Part shown: piece by piece, positions 7,634 through 16,548 of the stretch
How positions within the stretch are numbered: the first letter of the stretch is position 1
How the letters are laid out: every line of letters starts with the position of its first letter
Source of the DNA: Thermoplasmata archaeon
GTDB lineage: Archaea > Thermoplasmatota > Thermoplasmata > UBA10834
Length of the DNA stretch: 64,000 bases
NCBI GenBank assembly: GCA_020696365.1
Contig: JAEHCM010000004.1
Coordinates: 145,301-209,300 of the forward strand
Reading direction: 5' to 3'
Program-made: the position numbers and the translations under genes
Notes under the pieces: generated by a model
Database searches by the model: none
Told to the model about the DNA's origin: nothing
What the model saw: only the letters and a program-made list of their open reading frames with translations

Positions 7634-7725
7634 GGCTAGCCCTCCAAGAGGCCCGTTTCTAGGTGGGTATATGGTTCCCCTATTTAGAGTAAGTGCGGCC
7701 CTTGGACGCGCGATCGTCCAGGGGC

Positions 7726-8829
7726 TCACTTCTCCTTCCAGGACATGAGTCGACTGGCGAGCACGAAGAACACCAGCCCGAGGACGACCACGACCGCGAG
7801 GTTGACAAGCGCGCTCTCGTTGTTCGAGTACACCATCGTGTCTCTTAGGCCTTCGTTCAGGTAGGTCAGAGGAAGCACCTTCGCGATTAGCTGGAGGTAC
7901 TCGGGCATGGATTCCAGCGGGAAGAACGCACCGGACAGGAACATCATCGGGAAGCCTATCGCGTTGGCGGCTGCGGCTCCTGACTCTGGATCCCTGATGA
8001 CAACCCCCAGGAGCATGCCCATGGACACGAACAGGAAAGCACCCGCGGCGATCAGGACGAACGAAACCAGTGTCAGGGACGATTCCATGTTGAACACGGC
8101 TATGCCCACGGCATACGTGACTAGAAGTGACCCTGTCAGCAGCAGCGTGAAGAATATGAACTTCGAGACCAACCATTCCCACTTCGCAATCTTGGTCGTT
8201 GCGAGCAGTTTGAAGTAGCCCCTGTTGCGGTACTCCGCACAGACCGAGGTCATGCTGAACAGGGAGTTCGTCATGACGACTATACCGACGACGCCCGGTA
8301 GGAAGAAGTCCATGTAGTTGAACGCCTCAGAGACGACCGAACGGGGCTCGAAGGACACCAATGGGTATGCTCCCATCAGATCGTAATTCATGATCTCCGC
8401 GGCAGAGTGAATCGCTCCGACAGCAATGCCGTACGTGGACCGTGTCTCGTCCCCGTAGACTACGAGCAGCACCTGGCCTGTGGCATTGCCCGAGAGAGCC
8501 TCAGTGAGGTCATGGGTGAATGTCTCCGGGATGACGAGTGCTATGCCCAGTGATTCGTCCTTGATATACTCCGCAATGTTGACCTCGGCCGGGATGTACT
8601 CGATATCGACGATGCCAGTTAGGCTGAGATTCCTAAGATAGGCGTCGGAATACTCTCCCTCATCCAAATCCTGAACAGGGAGCGTGATCTTCGCGGGATC
8701 GTCCGTCGTGAAAATCGCGCCGAATACGAGGATGAGCAGTATCGGGAAGGCGAACGCGAAGAACGGTCCGGCGATGTTCCTCATGTATTGTTTGCCGAAG
8801 CTGACGACATCGGCCAGAATCCTCTTCAT
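7726..8829 (-). CDS. ABC-2 type transporter permease
   Basis: This 367-residue membrane protein has one N-terminal helix (FFAFAFPILLILVFGAI), a large extracytoplasmic domain of about 150 residues, then five hydrophobic segments starting near residue 175 (FFLPGVVGIVVMTN) and ending at VVVVLGLVFFVLA. This is the standard ABC-2/ABC2_membrane_3 layout, as in drug, lipid or polymer exporters. The segment FPMMFLSGAFFPLESMP is typical. Its start overlaps the stop of the ATPase gene (ATGA), so the two subunits form one exporter. The substrate is unknown. Confidence 0.88.
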   Translation of the reverse strand: MKRILADVVSFGKQYMRNIAGPFFAFAFPILLILVFGAIFTTDDPAKITLPVQDLDEGEYSDAYLRNLSLTGIVDIEYIPAEVNIAEYIKDESLGIALVIPETFTHDLTEALSGNATGQVLLVVYGDETRSTYGIAVGAIHSAAEIMNYDLMGAYPLVSFEPRSVVSEAFNYMDFFLPGVVGIVVMTNSLFSMTSVCAEYRNRGYFKLLATTKIAKWEWLVSKFIFFTLLLTGSLLVTYAVGIAVFNMESSLTLVSFVLIAAGAFLFVSMGMLLGVVIRDPESGAAAANAIGFPMMFLSGAFFPLESMPEYLQLIAKVLPLTYLNEGLRDTMVYSNNESALVNLAVVVVLGLVFFVLASRLMSWKEK

Positions 8830-9764
8830 TCCTGGAGCACCCCCTCGTCCATCTTGGTGCCCACGAGACTCAAGAACACATCTTCAAGCGTCTGTCTCCT
8901 CGTGTACATGTCCTTGACTTTCAGCTCGAGAGCGGAGAGTTTAGCGAAGACCGTCCGCATCTCGGCAGGGTCCCTTACGGGGACGAGGACGTCGCCGTTG
9001 CTCTCGGTCGCCTCCAAGCCCCTGCGTGTGACTTCAGCCAGACCGTCCCTACCGACTCCCTCAAGGACGACGACCGTGGTCTTGCCGTGCTGAGCGATGA
9101 GCCCCGACGGAGTGCCTCTGGCGATAATCTTACCCTTGTGCATTATGGCCACATCGTCCGAGAGCTTCTCGGCCTCATCAAGGTAGTGCGTGGTGAGGAA
9201 CACGGTGGTTCCACGGCCCTGTATCTCCTCGATCAACTTCCAGAGGTCGCGTCTTGCCTTGGGGTCGAGACCCGTCGTGGGCTCGTCCAGGAACAAGAGT
9301 TCTGGCTCGTTGATCAGAGACATCGCGATGCCCAGTTTTCTCTTCTCGCCGCCTGACAGTTTCTTGGACATGAGGTTCTTGCGCTCGGATAGGCCCACGC
9401 GGTCTAGCAGTTCCGATATCACACGTCTTGTGGTCCTCATGTCGAACAGACGCGCCCAGTACTCCACCGCCTCGATCGGTTTCAGCATGTCGAACGGTTC
9501 GAAGTTCTGAGGAAGCGTGCCGACACGCTTCCTGATGGCAGCGTATTTCCTGGTTGTATCGACTCCAAGCACCCTGATCCTGCCCGCCGTGGGTGTACGG
9601 AGGCCCTCCAATATCTCGACGATAGTCGTCTTTCCAGCGCCGTTCGGGCCGAGAAGGGAGAACACCTGCCCCCCGTAAATCGAGAAGGAAACCTCGTCCA
9701 CCGCACGGATGTCCGGTGGATATCTCTTCACGAGGTCCTCCACCTCCACGATAATCTCCTTCAT
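8826..9764 (-). CDS. ABC transporter ATP-binding protein (DrrA/CcmA type)
   Basis: This 312-residue ATPase has Walker A GPNGAGKTT near residue 39, a Q-loop region around TLPQNFEPF, signature LSGGEKRKLGIA, Walker B LLFLDEPTTGLD and a switch His in LTTHYLDEAEKL. The C-terminal 80 residues form the accessory domain typical of exporter ATPases of the DrrA group. It pairs with the permease directly downstream through a 4-base overlap. Two such exporters occur in this window (the other is at 28-30 kb) and they are paralogous. Confidence 0.92.
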   Translation of the reverse strand: MKEIIVEVEDLVKRYPPDIRAVDEVSFSIYGGQVFSLLGPNGAGKTTIVEILEGLRTPTAGRIRVLGVDTTRKYAAIRKRVGTLPQNFEPFDMLKPIEAVEYWARLFDMRTTRRVISELLDRVGLSERKNLMSKKLSGGEKRKLGIAMSLINEPELLFLDEPTTGLDPKARRDLWKLIEEIQGRGTTVFLTTHYLDEAEKLSDDVAIMHKGKIIARGTPSGLIAQHGKTTVVVLEGVGRDGLAEVTRRGLEATESNGDVLVPVRDPAEMRTVFAKLSALELKVKDMYTRRQTLEDVFLSLVGTKMDEGVLQE

Positions 9765-9973
9765 CGGTCAGCATCTCCGCAGCGTCTAGATTGCTTCTAC
9801 GAACGACGCGAGAGGGTAATAATACTGCTCCATTTACTCGCTGAATGCTTGTGCCCACCGAAACGACTGAATGAGACTGACCACAGCGGAAATGACGAAC
9901 ATTAGAAATACCGGGATATCCGTCTTGAAGGATTGTCAGACGACGGGTTCGAAAGACTGGAGAGGTGGTTTAT

Positions 9974-12900
9974 GTGAAACACTCAGGGTTGTCAGCTCTG
10001 GCGATAGCATTCCTCATGGTTGCGAGCGTGATGATGGTTGCTTCGCACGCGATCGCATGGGGAGAAATCAACGAAGAGTCGATTTTCGAAACCGTCGAAG
10101 ACTACGATGATGACGGCAAGATAAACTATCTCGTGATCAACGTGCCGATCCAGAACGTCTCGTGGTATGGTTCGTTCTGGCTCAGAGACTTCATAGCTAT
10201 CGGTGCGCAGCTATGGGACGAGACTGACACAGTGTATATCGGATCGTTCGACGCGGAACACGATATCGAAGAGGATTCGGAGAGCAACCAGACAGTGCAG
10301 GTCAGGTTATCAGGGAGGATGATAAACGCCTCTGAGGTCGACGGCCCATACCTTGTCAAGATGTGGATTACCCATTACGTCACCGATTATTTCTGGCCGA
10401 GCATGCCGATCATATCTGAGAGCCTGGGATATGTAGAATACGTCACGGAGGCATACACGCACGACGACTTCGAAACACCCGACCCTTACACGATATCGAG
10501 AGGCTGGGAGGTCGTCGACGACGATGAAAATGGACTCTATGATTGGCTCAGAGTGAATCTGACCGTAAACGCCACCGACGGCGATATCGTGGAGATATCA
10601 TTGGAGCTGAGCGCGGAAGTTGGCCCCGACCTGATCACATATAGCGATCAACGAACTCTCGACGCTGGATACAACCAGACGGTTTACATAGATATCGATG
10701 GCCGTTTGATGAATGGGTTGGCACGCGAAGACACTTGGTACTGGATCTACATCTCAGTCACCACTCTGGACGGTTTCTATGACCGGGGCTGGGTGAGCAC
10801 TGACTCATTGAACGCGAGCGACTTCGAGGAATATGTCATCTCCGTTGTTGACGGGCCCGTTTGGACAATGGTCGATGTCGACGACGACGGACTCTACGAT
10901 TTCTTGCGAGCTTCGTTCAACACTTCCGTACAGGATACCCTGAAGTACAGACTGAGGATGAGATTGTCTGACGATAACAGTTATTGGGCGTCCACTCAGT
11001 ACTTCGACGGATATCTTCTCGCGGGCTTCGAAGAGACGGTGGTCGTCTACTTCGATGTCTCAGACATGTTCGATTATGCTCCGGCCGGACCTTTCAACCT
11101 CGAAATCCATGAGCAGCCTGCTACCTACAATAAGTGGCCCGGTTATGATTACATCGAGGCGGTCTACCTCGACAATCTGACCATCGAGGAATTGGACATC
11201 GAGCAACTGAATCATCCGGATACAATCTTCGTATCTGGTTACATCACAGACGAGGAGGGAGGCCCAATTGCCGGAGCTGAGGTATATGCCATTGCTAGAG
11301 ACTCGTGGGATGGGTACGCGATTGATTTCAGCACGACTGACATCGACGGTATGTACAACCTGACCGAACTCATCCCTGGATTGATTATGATTTCAGTTCA
11401 GGCCGTGGGTTACTTCACCGAGACTTTCTACACAAACGAAATAGTCTCGAACACTACGGATTTCAACCTCACCCTCGAGCCCAATTCGCCCGCAGACACC
11501 ACCATCTGGGGGACCGTGTTTGACATCGAAGGAGATCCGGTCGCTGATGCCATCGTCGCCTTGTTAAGACCGGGGTCAGGCGTGGCAAGCCTAACGACAT
11601 CAAACGAAACGGGCGACTACTCCCTTGACATCAGAGCGGGAGACTACGTGATCGAAGCGGTATACCAGGATCTCGGAATCGGGAGTTCTACCGTCTCAAT
11701 TGGACTCACCTTCCAGTGGGTGTCCCTACCTCAGGGTAGTTCAATAAACAACGACATCACACTGAACAAAACATACGATGGCGATATCGAGGACATCTAC
11801 GACCTCGATAGGTCCAGAAGCCTCTGGTTCGAGAGTTGGGACAGCCTTTCAATGAGATCGGACCTCACCCAGAACCGAGAGAACGACATCCTTTCCTTTT
11901 TGTACGTTGTGATCGCCGATGTCGAACTCGGGAATGCCGATGGTTATGTCGACGAGGAAGAGAACGCATTCATCCAGTCAATGTATGGCGGACTATACTC
12001 CATCTTCATGGGCGAACCCCAATCGACCTCGCGATGTGAGTGGTATACTCTTGACTCCTTCAGTGTCGATGGCATAGGATATCTCGCTCAACCGGACGAC
12101 GTCCAACTCACCTCGTTCGATCTGACTGGCTCGGTCTGGGAAACGGAGCAGGAATTCTCCATGCGCCTCGATGTCGTAGACCTGGTCCCCCACTGGCCCA
12201 TCCCTGAAGACGAGACACACGAGTTGTATCTGGAGGTGGAATATGCTTCCGAAATTCCGTTGTCCCTCACCTACACAAATCGATACTACATCACGGCCCC
12301 GGAAGGATTCATATTGAACTCGACCAACGAACCTGAGGACATAGAGATAGACGGATTGAATCACGTCACTATCGTGCCTGGGGATTCACCGGATCCGGAC
12401 AATGTCAGTAGCGCGCTGGTCGTTCTTGAGTTCCGAAGTGAGACGGGCCCTGAAGTGGGGTCTGTGCACGGCGTCGCACTGCTTCAGGGAGAGACGGATC
12501 ACGCTGGAATCGAGATCGCCCTACTCGATCGGAGCCTCACAATCCTTGACCAGATGACAACTGGATCCACGGGGGAGTTCGCGTTTCCAGAGCTCGAACC
12601 CGGCAGTTATTGGGTGCGGGCCAACTTCTCGGGATACATCGATGTGTATGCAGAGGTCACAGTCACTTCCGAGGAGATAGCGGAGGTCAATCTGGAGCTT
12701 CTCCCCGTGGATTCGATTGTCGACCTGGGAGGCATATCCGGCAGAGTCGTCACCCAGGCAGGGCTGCCTTTGGAGGGTGCGACGGTCAATCTGTATAGCC
12801 CCGTCGACGACGACACACCGGTCATGACAGAAGTCGTAGGAGCCGATGGAGAATTCGAATTCTCCGACCTAGAGAGCGGAGAATTCAAACTGGAAATATC

Positions 12901-13420
12901 CGCAGACGGGTTCGATGACAGGATTATATTCGTGATGCTGAACACCGGTGAGGTGATGGAGTTTGGAGATATCGAGCTCCTATCTGACATGCCCGTTGGA
13001 TACATCACAGGCATACTGGAGAGTTCAGATAACGAGTCGATCGCGGGGGCCACCGTCGAGGTCCGCGCTTCGGGCTCAGACACCGTCTTGGCGGATGGCG
13101 AGACGAACTCCGACGGAGTGTTTCTGATAATCGGTCTCGACGACGGAGTCTACAACCTGACGTTCGTCCTGGCCGGGGAGATCATCGGCTATGCGGAAGT
13201 CGAGGTCGAGGACTTCGTGGGAGACGCGGGGAGGATCGTGATCGATATCAGCGATGCGGAAGACCAAGGAGACCCGGAACAGTTGTGGCCCTGGATACTG
13301 CTGTTAGCGGTTGTAGCAGTGGCGGCCGTTGCGGTGGCTCTCATGAAGCTGAAGAAGCCCAAGGGCAGCCAACCGATGAAGCTAGAAGAGGCGGAGGAGA
13401 CCACCGCGGAGCAGGAATGA
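9974..13420 (+). CDS. Large surface-anchored protein with carboxypeptidase-regulatory-like domains
   Basis: This 1148-residue protein has a signal peptide (hydrophobic residues about 7-27) and a single transmembrane helix near the end (WPWILLLAVVAVAAVAVAL), followed by a short basic then acidic cytoplasmic tail. The ectodomain has three D-rich loops of the form DDDGLYDFL near residues 45, 185 and 305, which look like calcium-binding or FG-GAP loops. At least five beta-sandwich modules of the CarboxypepD-regulatory type follow (GYITDEEGGPIAGAEVYAI, GTVFDIEGDPVADAIVAL, GRVVTQAGLPLEGATVNL, GILESSDNESIAGATVEV). No catalytic motif is visible. I prefer the GTG at 9974, just after GAGGTGG, to the GTG at 9965. 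It is probably an adhesive or cell-envelope protein. Confidence 0.8.
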   Translation: MKHSGLSALAIAFLMVASVMMVASHAIAWGEINEESIFETVEDYDDDGKINYLVINVPIQNVSWYGSFWLRDFIAIGAQLWDETDTVYIGSFDAEHDIEEDSESNQTVQVRLSGRMINASEVDGPYLVKMWITHYVTDYFWPSMPIISESLGYVEYVTEAYTHDDFETPDPYTISRGWEVVDDDENGLYDWLRVNLTVNATDGDIVEISLELSAEVGPDLITYSDQRTLDAGYNQTVYIDIDGRLMNGLAREDTWYWIYISVTTLDGFYDRGWVSTDSLNASDFEEYVISVVDGPVWTMVDVDDDGLYDFLRASFNTSVQDTLKYRLRMRLSDDNSYWASTQYFDGYLLAGFEETVVVYFDVSDMFDYAPAGPFNLEIHEQPATYNKWPGYDYIEAVYLDNLTIEELDIEQLNHPDTIFVSGYITDEEGGPIAGAEVYAIARDSWDGYAIDFSTTDIDGMYNLTELIPGLIMISVQAVGYFTETFYTNEIVSNTTDFNLTLEPNSPADTTIWGTVFDIEGDPVADAIVALLRPGSGVASLTTSNETGDYSLDIRAGDYVIEAVYQDLGIGSSTVSIGLTFQWVSLPQGSSINNDITLNKTYDGDIEDIYDLDRSRSLWFESWDSLSMRSDLTQNRENDILSFLYVVIADVELGNADGYVDEEENAFIQSMYGGLYSIFMGEPQSTSRCEWYTLDSFSVDGIGYLAQPDDVQLTSFDLTGSVWETEQEFSMRLDVVDLVPHWPIPEDETHELYLEVEYASEIPLSLTYTNRYYITAPEGFILNSTNEPEDIEIDGLNHVTIVPGDSPDPDNVSSALVVLEFRSETGPEVGSVHGVALLQGETDHAGIEIALLDRSLTILDQMTTGSTGEFAFPELEPGSYWVRANFSGYIDVYAEVTVTSEEIAEVNLELLPVDSIVDLGGISGRVVTQAGLPLEGATVNLYSPVDDDTPVMTEVVGADGEFEFSDLESGEFKLEISADGFDDRIIFVMLNTGEVMEFGDIELLSDMPVGYITGILESSDNESIAGATVEVRASGSDTVLADGETNSDGVFLIIGLDDGVYNLTFVLAGEIIGYAEVEVEDFVGDAGRIVIDISDAEDQGDPEQLWPWILLLAVVAVAAVAVALMKLKKPKGSQPMKLEEAEETTAEQE

Positions 13421-13492
13421 TATCCCGGATTCGTCCATAGTCGACGGGCGGGAGACCCGTCGTCCAGATGTCTCTCGATTGAGGAATTCGAG

Positions 13493-13566
13493 TGGGGTAG
13501 ATCGGATTTGAACCGACGACCTCATGCTCCCAAAGCACGTATCATGCCAAGCTAGACCACTACCCC
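13493..13566 (-). tRNA. tRNA-Pro (TGG)
   Basis: On the minus strand the acceptor GGGGTAG pairs with CTACCCC. The anticodon stem CGTGC/GCATG holds the loop TTTGGGA, which gives anticodon TGG. The T arm GTCGG-TTCAAAT-CCGAT is complete. The discriminator is A and the CCA end is not encoded. No intron is present. Confidence 0.95.
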
Positions 13567-13629
13567 GTTTCATAGCTGGCGGAAGAGGGGATTGGCAAGC
13601 CCCACATAAAAAGTATTGGCTGCGCGCAT

Positions 13630-14181
13630 TTACAGGATACGGGGCAGTTCCTCGATGAACGACTCGATGGCCTTTCCCCTGTGCGAGACCTTGTTCTTCT
13701 CCTCCACGTCCAGCTCCGCGTAGGTCTTCGTGTGGCCCTCGTTCATGAATATCGGATCGTACCCGAAGCCGCCTGAACCCCTCATCTCGTGAGGTACCGA
13801 CCCCTTAGCAACGCCCTCTGCTATGAACGTCTCGTCGCCAGGAGCCATGAATCCAATGCAGCATTCGAACCTGGCGGACCGATCGGACCTGCCATCCATC
13901 AGTCGGAGTATGCCCTCGCAGCCGATCGTCTTGAAGACATATGACGAGAACACACCCGGAAACCCTTTCAACGCGTCGACGAAGAAGCCTGAATCGTCGA
14001 TCATGATAGGGCGGTCGTACTTCGATACCAGCCAGGTCAGACCGGGGACGATTGTCTCCTCCAAGGTATCCGCCTGTATCTCTGGATATGCTGCGTCGAG
14101 GTGCTCCAGCTCGTACCCGTGCACGGCCATCTGCTCGGATATCTCCCTGAACTTGCCTGCATTTGTCGTGACGAACGCTAT
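13630..14181 (-). CDS. rdgB: XTP/dITP diphosphatase (RdgB/HAM1 family), apparent ATA start
   Basis: This 183-residue enzyme removes pyrophosphate from inosine or xanthosine triphosphates to keep the nucleotide pool clean. Family motifs are FVTTNAGKF at the N-terminus, IMIDDSGFFVDAL with catalytic Asp, GFPGVFSSY, and GSGGFGYDPIF and SHRGKA near the end. The first ATG (14130) lies after the conserved FVTTNAGKF strand, and no ATG, GTG or TTG occurs in frame upstream of it. The in-frame ATA at 14181-14179 directly precedes AFVTTNAGKF and overlaps the Bud32 TAG stop as ATAG, exactly where a coupled start would sit. I annotate from ATA. The product is certain; the start is an inference. Confidence 0.88.
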   Translation of the reverse strand: MAFVTTNAGKFREISEQMAVHGYELEHLDAAYPEIQADTLEETIVPGLTWLVSKYDRPIMIDDSGFFVDALKGFPGVFSSYVFKTIGCEGILRLMDGRSDRSARFECCIGFMAPGDETFIAEGVAKGSVPHEMRGSGGFGYDPIFMNEGHTKTYAELDVEEKNKVSHRGKAIESFIEELPRIL

Positions 14182-14792
14182 TCTTTTCGTGTGTACCGCC
14201 CCCTTCGCTCTATCTCCTGCACCTTCTGCAACACATCTTTCCCGCCGGGCCAGCTCACCATATACGACTCCTTGACGGACTCGTAGAGGTCGCCTCGGGA
14301 ATGATGGGCGGAGCGGAACGCCTCCTCGAGCAGGTGCATGTCGACCCCTTTGTCCTCGACCTCCGAGGTCTTCTGGCCGAGCGAGAAATCTATGAGGACG
14401 ATCCTATCGCCGTCGAGCAGCATGTTGCTCGTGGTAAGGTCCCCGTGGACGATATCGTTCGAATGCAGCCTCGCGGCGATCTCCCCGATCCTCCGGCATA
14501 TCTCGGTCCCGTCGACGGAATCGTCCTGGAGGGCGTCCTTCACCCTCACACCGGGGATTTCCTCCATCACGATCCTGCCGTTCGAAGTATCGATTGAGTA
14601 GATTATGGGGACCGCGATCCCGGCCTTCCTCGCCTCCATCATCAGCCGGGCCTCGTTCTTTATCCGGAAGCTCTGCAGAGACCTGTCAAGCGTTGGATGT
14701 CGGTATCCCTTGACCACTCGCTGCTTGACCACCACGTCACGGTCGAACCAACGCGCCGAGTCCAGTCTAGCCTCGGCGCCGACCCTGTGCAC
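14178..14792 (-). CDS. bud32: KEOPS complex kinase/ATPase Bud32
   Basis: This is a small atypical kinase of about 204 residues: N-terminal VGAEARL, catalytic Lys in DVVVKQRV, helix KNEARLM, hinge MEEIPG, catalytic loop VHGDLTTSNML and metal-binding IDFSLG. These are the Bud32 signatures. It supports Kae1 in making t6A on tRNA. In many euryarchaea it is fused to Kae1; here it stands alone. The open frame extends to a TTG at 14852, but GTG at 14792 matches the usual Bud32 start (VHRVGAEARL). The pairing with rdgB through an overlapping stop and start suggests a common mRNA. Confidence 0.9.
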   Translation of the reverse strand: MHRVGAEARLDSARWFDRDVVVKQRVVKGYRHPTLDRSLQSFRIKNEARLMMEARKAGIAVPIIYSIDTSNGRIVMEEIPGVRVKDALQDDSVDGTEICRRIGEIAARLHSNDIVHGDLTTSNMLLDGDRIVLIDFSLGQKTSEVEDKGVDMHLLEEAFRSAHHSRGDLYESVKESYMVSWPGGKDVLQKVQEIERRGRYTRKE

Positions 14793-14893
14793 TGCCACGA
14801 CGCCGATGAACGGACTTCGGCGTAATAAGATTGTCTGATAGCTCGTCAGCATGCATTCGCAACCCTTATCATGGACCAGCCCGATGGCGGCGC

Positions 14894-15559
14894 GTGACCC
14901 GGGTTCCCGTGGGTGCCAAAGCGCTCGACGAGCTCCTTGGAGGAGGTTTGGAGGCGGGCGCCATCACGCTCTTGTTCGGCGAAGCGGGAACGGGAAAGAC
15001 CAACATCTGCCTTCAAGTGGCAAGGAACGTCGCTCTCGACGGCAAGAAGGTGGTATACATCGACACAGAGGGGGTGTCGATGGAGCGGCTCAAGCAAGTC
15101 TCAGGCGACGACTACGAGAAAGTGATGAAGAGCATTCTTTTCTTCGAGCCGCACTCCTTTGACGAGCAGGAGAAGATCGTCGACAAGGCCGCCAAGCTCG
15201 CGGAGAGTCCGGCGGGTGTAGGCGTGATAATCCTCGACTCTGCGACCATACACTACCGGTTGACGAGGAAGGACGATGAGAAGGGCATCAGGAAGTCCCT
15301 GAGCCCACAGCTGGCCAGACTGTTGGTCGTTGCGAGGAACATGCAGATACCCGTACTGCTGACGTCGCAGGTCTACACGGACATCGAGAAGGGGACATTC
15401 GAGCCGCTCGGCGGGCATGTCCTCCTGCACAACGCGAAAGCGATAGTACGCCTCGACAAGGTCGGCGCCAGCTCCAGAAGGGCCGTGATCATCAAGCACC
15501 GCCACCTCGAGGAGGGGCGCAGGGCGGACTTCAAGCTCACGAAGTCGGGCGTCGCCTAG
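14894..15559 (+). CDS. radB: DNA repair and recombination protein RadB
   Basis: This 221-residue RecA-fold protein has Walker A GEAGTGKTN near residue 28, Walker B VGVIILDSAT, and the RadB-type start VPVGAKALDELLGGGLE with no N-terminal helix-hairpin-helix domain. That separates it from RadA. RadB is a euryarchaeal recombinase paralogue that assists RadA. The ORF could begin at 14831, but the GTG at 14894 gives the normal length and start. It diverges from bud32 and its end overlaps the prenyltransferase end by 4 bases. Confidence 0.92.
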   Translation: MTRVPVGAKALDELLGGGLEAGAITLLFGEAGTGKTNICLQVARNVALDGKKVVYIDTEGVSMERLKQVSGDDYEKVMKSILFFEPHSFDEQEKIVDKAAKLAESPAGVGVIILDSATIHYRLTRKDDEKGIRKSLSPQLARLLVVARNMQIPVLLTSQVYTDIEKGTFEPLGGHVLLHNAKAIVRLDKVGASSRRAVIIKHRHLEEGRRADFKLTKSGVA

Positions 15560-16548
15560 GACTTCCTTGATAGCATGAAATCGGCGAACTCCGCGAGGAC
15601 CGCTCTGTGCGTATCGCTCTTGACGACCTTGAGTTCGTCCTTCGCCTTCGCAATGAACTCGCTAGCTACCCTACTAGCGTAGTCTATCGAGCCGACATCC
15701 TCGAGGATGTCTCTGGCCAGGGTCAGCTCGGCGTCAGTGGCGTCCTTCTTGCCAAGGACGGACATCAGCTCGTCCCTCTGCGCCGCCTTCATAATGTCGA
15801 GCGCGTGGACGACTATCAGTGTCTTCTTGCCGTTCCTGATATCGTTCAGCACCGGCTTGCCGAAGGTCTCCTGGTCGGACCTGAGATCCAACACATCGTC
15901 CCATATCTGGAATCCCAGACCTATGAGGCGCCCGTACTCGAAGAGCGCTTTCTGCGCCGGCTCGGACGCGTCGCCCGCTATGGCGCCGCCCTGGGCGGCG
16001 GCGGAGTACAGGACGGCGGTCTTCCGCTCCACCATCTCGAGGTACTCCCCCGGGCTCACAACCGCCCTATCCTCAAAGTCCAGGTCCATCTGCTGACCGT
16101 CCGCTAGGAGCCTGACTGACCTGGCCAAGATCTCCACCAATCGCACCACACTGGCGTCCGGGAGGCTGCTCTCCAGGACGATCTCGAACGCCCTCGCGAA
16201 CATGGCGTCCCCCGCCAGGATGGCCATCGGCAGGTCGTACTCGCAGTGAACGGTCTTGAGGCCGCGTCTCGTGTCATCCTCGTCCATCACGTCGTCGTGT
16301 ACCAGAGTGAAGTTGTGAACCATCTCGAGAGCGACCCCGAACGGTACAGCCATTTCCGGCTTGCCCCCGAAAGCTTCGCAGACCATCGTCGCCAGGAGGG
16401 GGCGAAGCCTCTTCCCGCCGGCAGACGGATAGTGGGCCATCGCTGCGCGAAGGTTCTCGTTATCCATCACCTCGAACGACGCCATCAGCTGACCGTTTAT
16501 CGTCGCTACGCGATCCTTGAACTCATCCGGAAACACCAAGTCGATCAC
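15556..16548 (-). CDS. idsA: Trans-isoprenyl diphosphate synthase (GGPP/FPP synthase type)
   Basis: This 330-residue all-helical enzyme has the first Asp-rich motif in LVHDDVMDEDDTRRG near residue 85, the second in FQIWDDVLDLRSD near residue 213, and the GGKRLRP substrate loop near residue 44. It condenses IPP with allylic diphosphates to make the chains of archaeal membrane lipids. Its start overlaps the stop of the IPP isomerase gene by 4 bases, which places it in the operon IPK-Idi2-IdsA. The chain length of its product cannot be fixed from sequence alone. Confidence 0.93.
   Translation of the reverse strand: MIDLVFPDEFKDRVATINGQLMASFEVMDNENLRAAMAHYPSAGGKRLRPLLATMVCEAFGGKPEMAVPFGVALEMVHNFTLVHDDVMDEDDTRRGLKTVHCEYDLPMAILAGDAMFARAFEIVLESSLPDASVVRLVEILARSVRLLADGQQMDLDFEDRAVVSPGEYLEMVERKTAVLYSAAAQGGAIAGDASEPAQKALFEYGRLIGLGFQIWDDVLDLRSDQETFGKPVLNDIRNGKKTLIVVHALDIMKAAQRDELMSVLGKKDATDAELTLARDILEDVGSIDYASRVASEFIAKAKDELKVVKSDTHRAVLAEFADFMLSRKS

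Noticed and set aside
13630..14130. XTPase starting at the first ATG (14130)
   Set aside because: This would cut off the conserved FVTTNAGKF nucleotide-binding strand encoded in frame just upstream.
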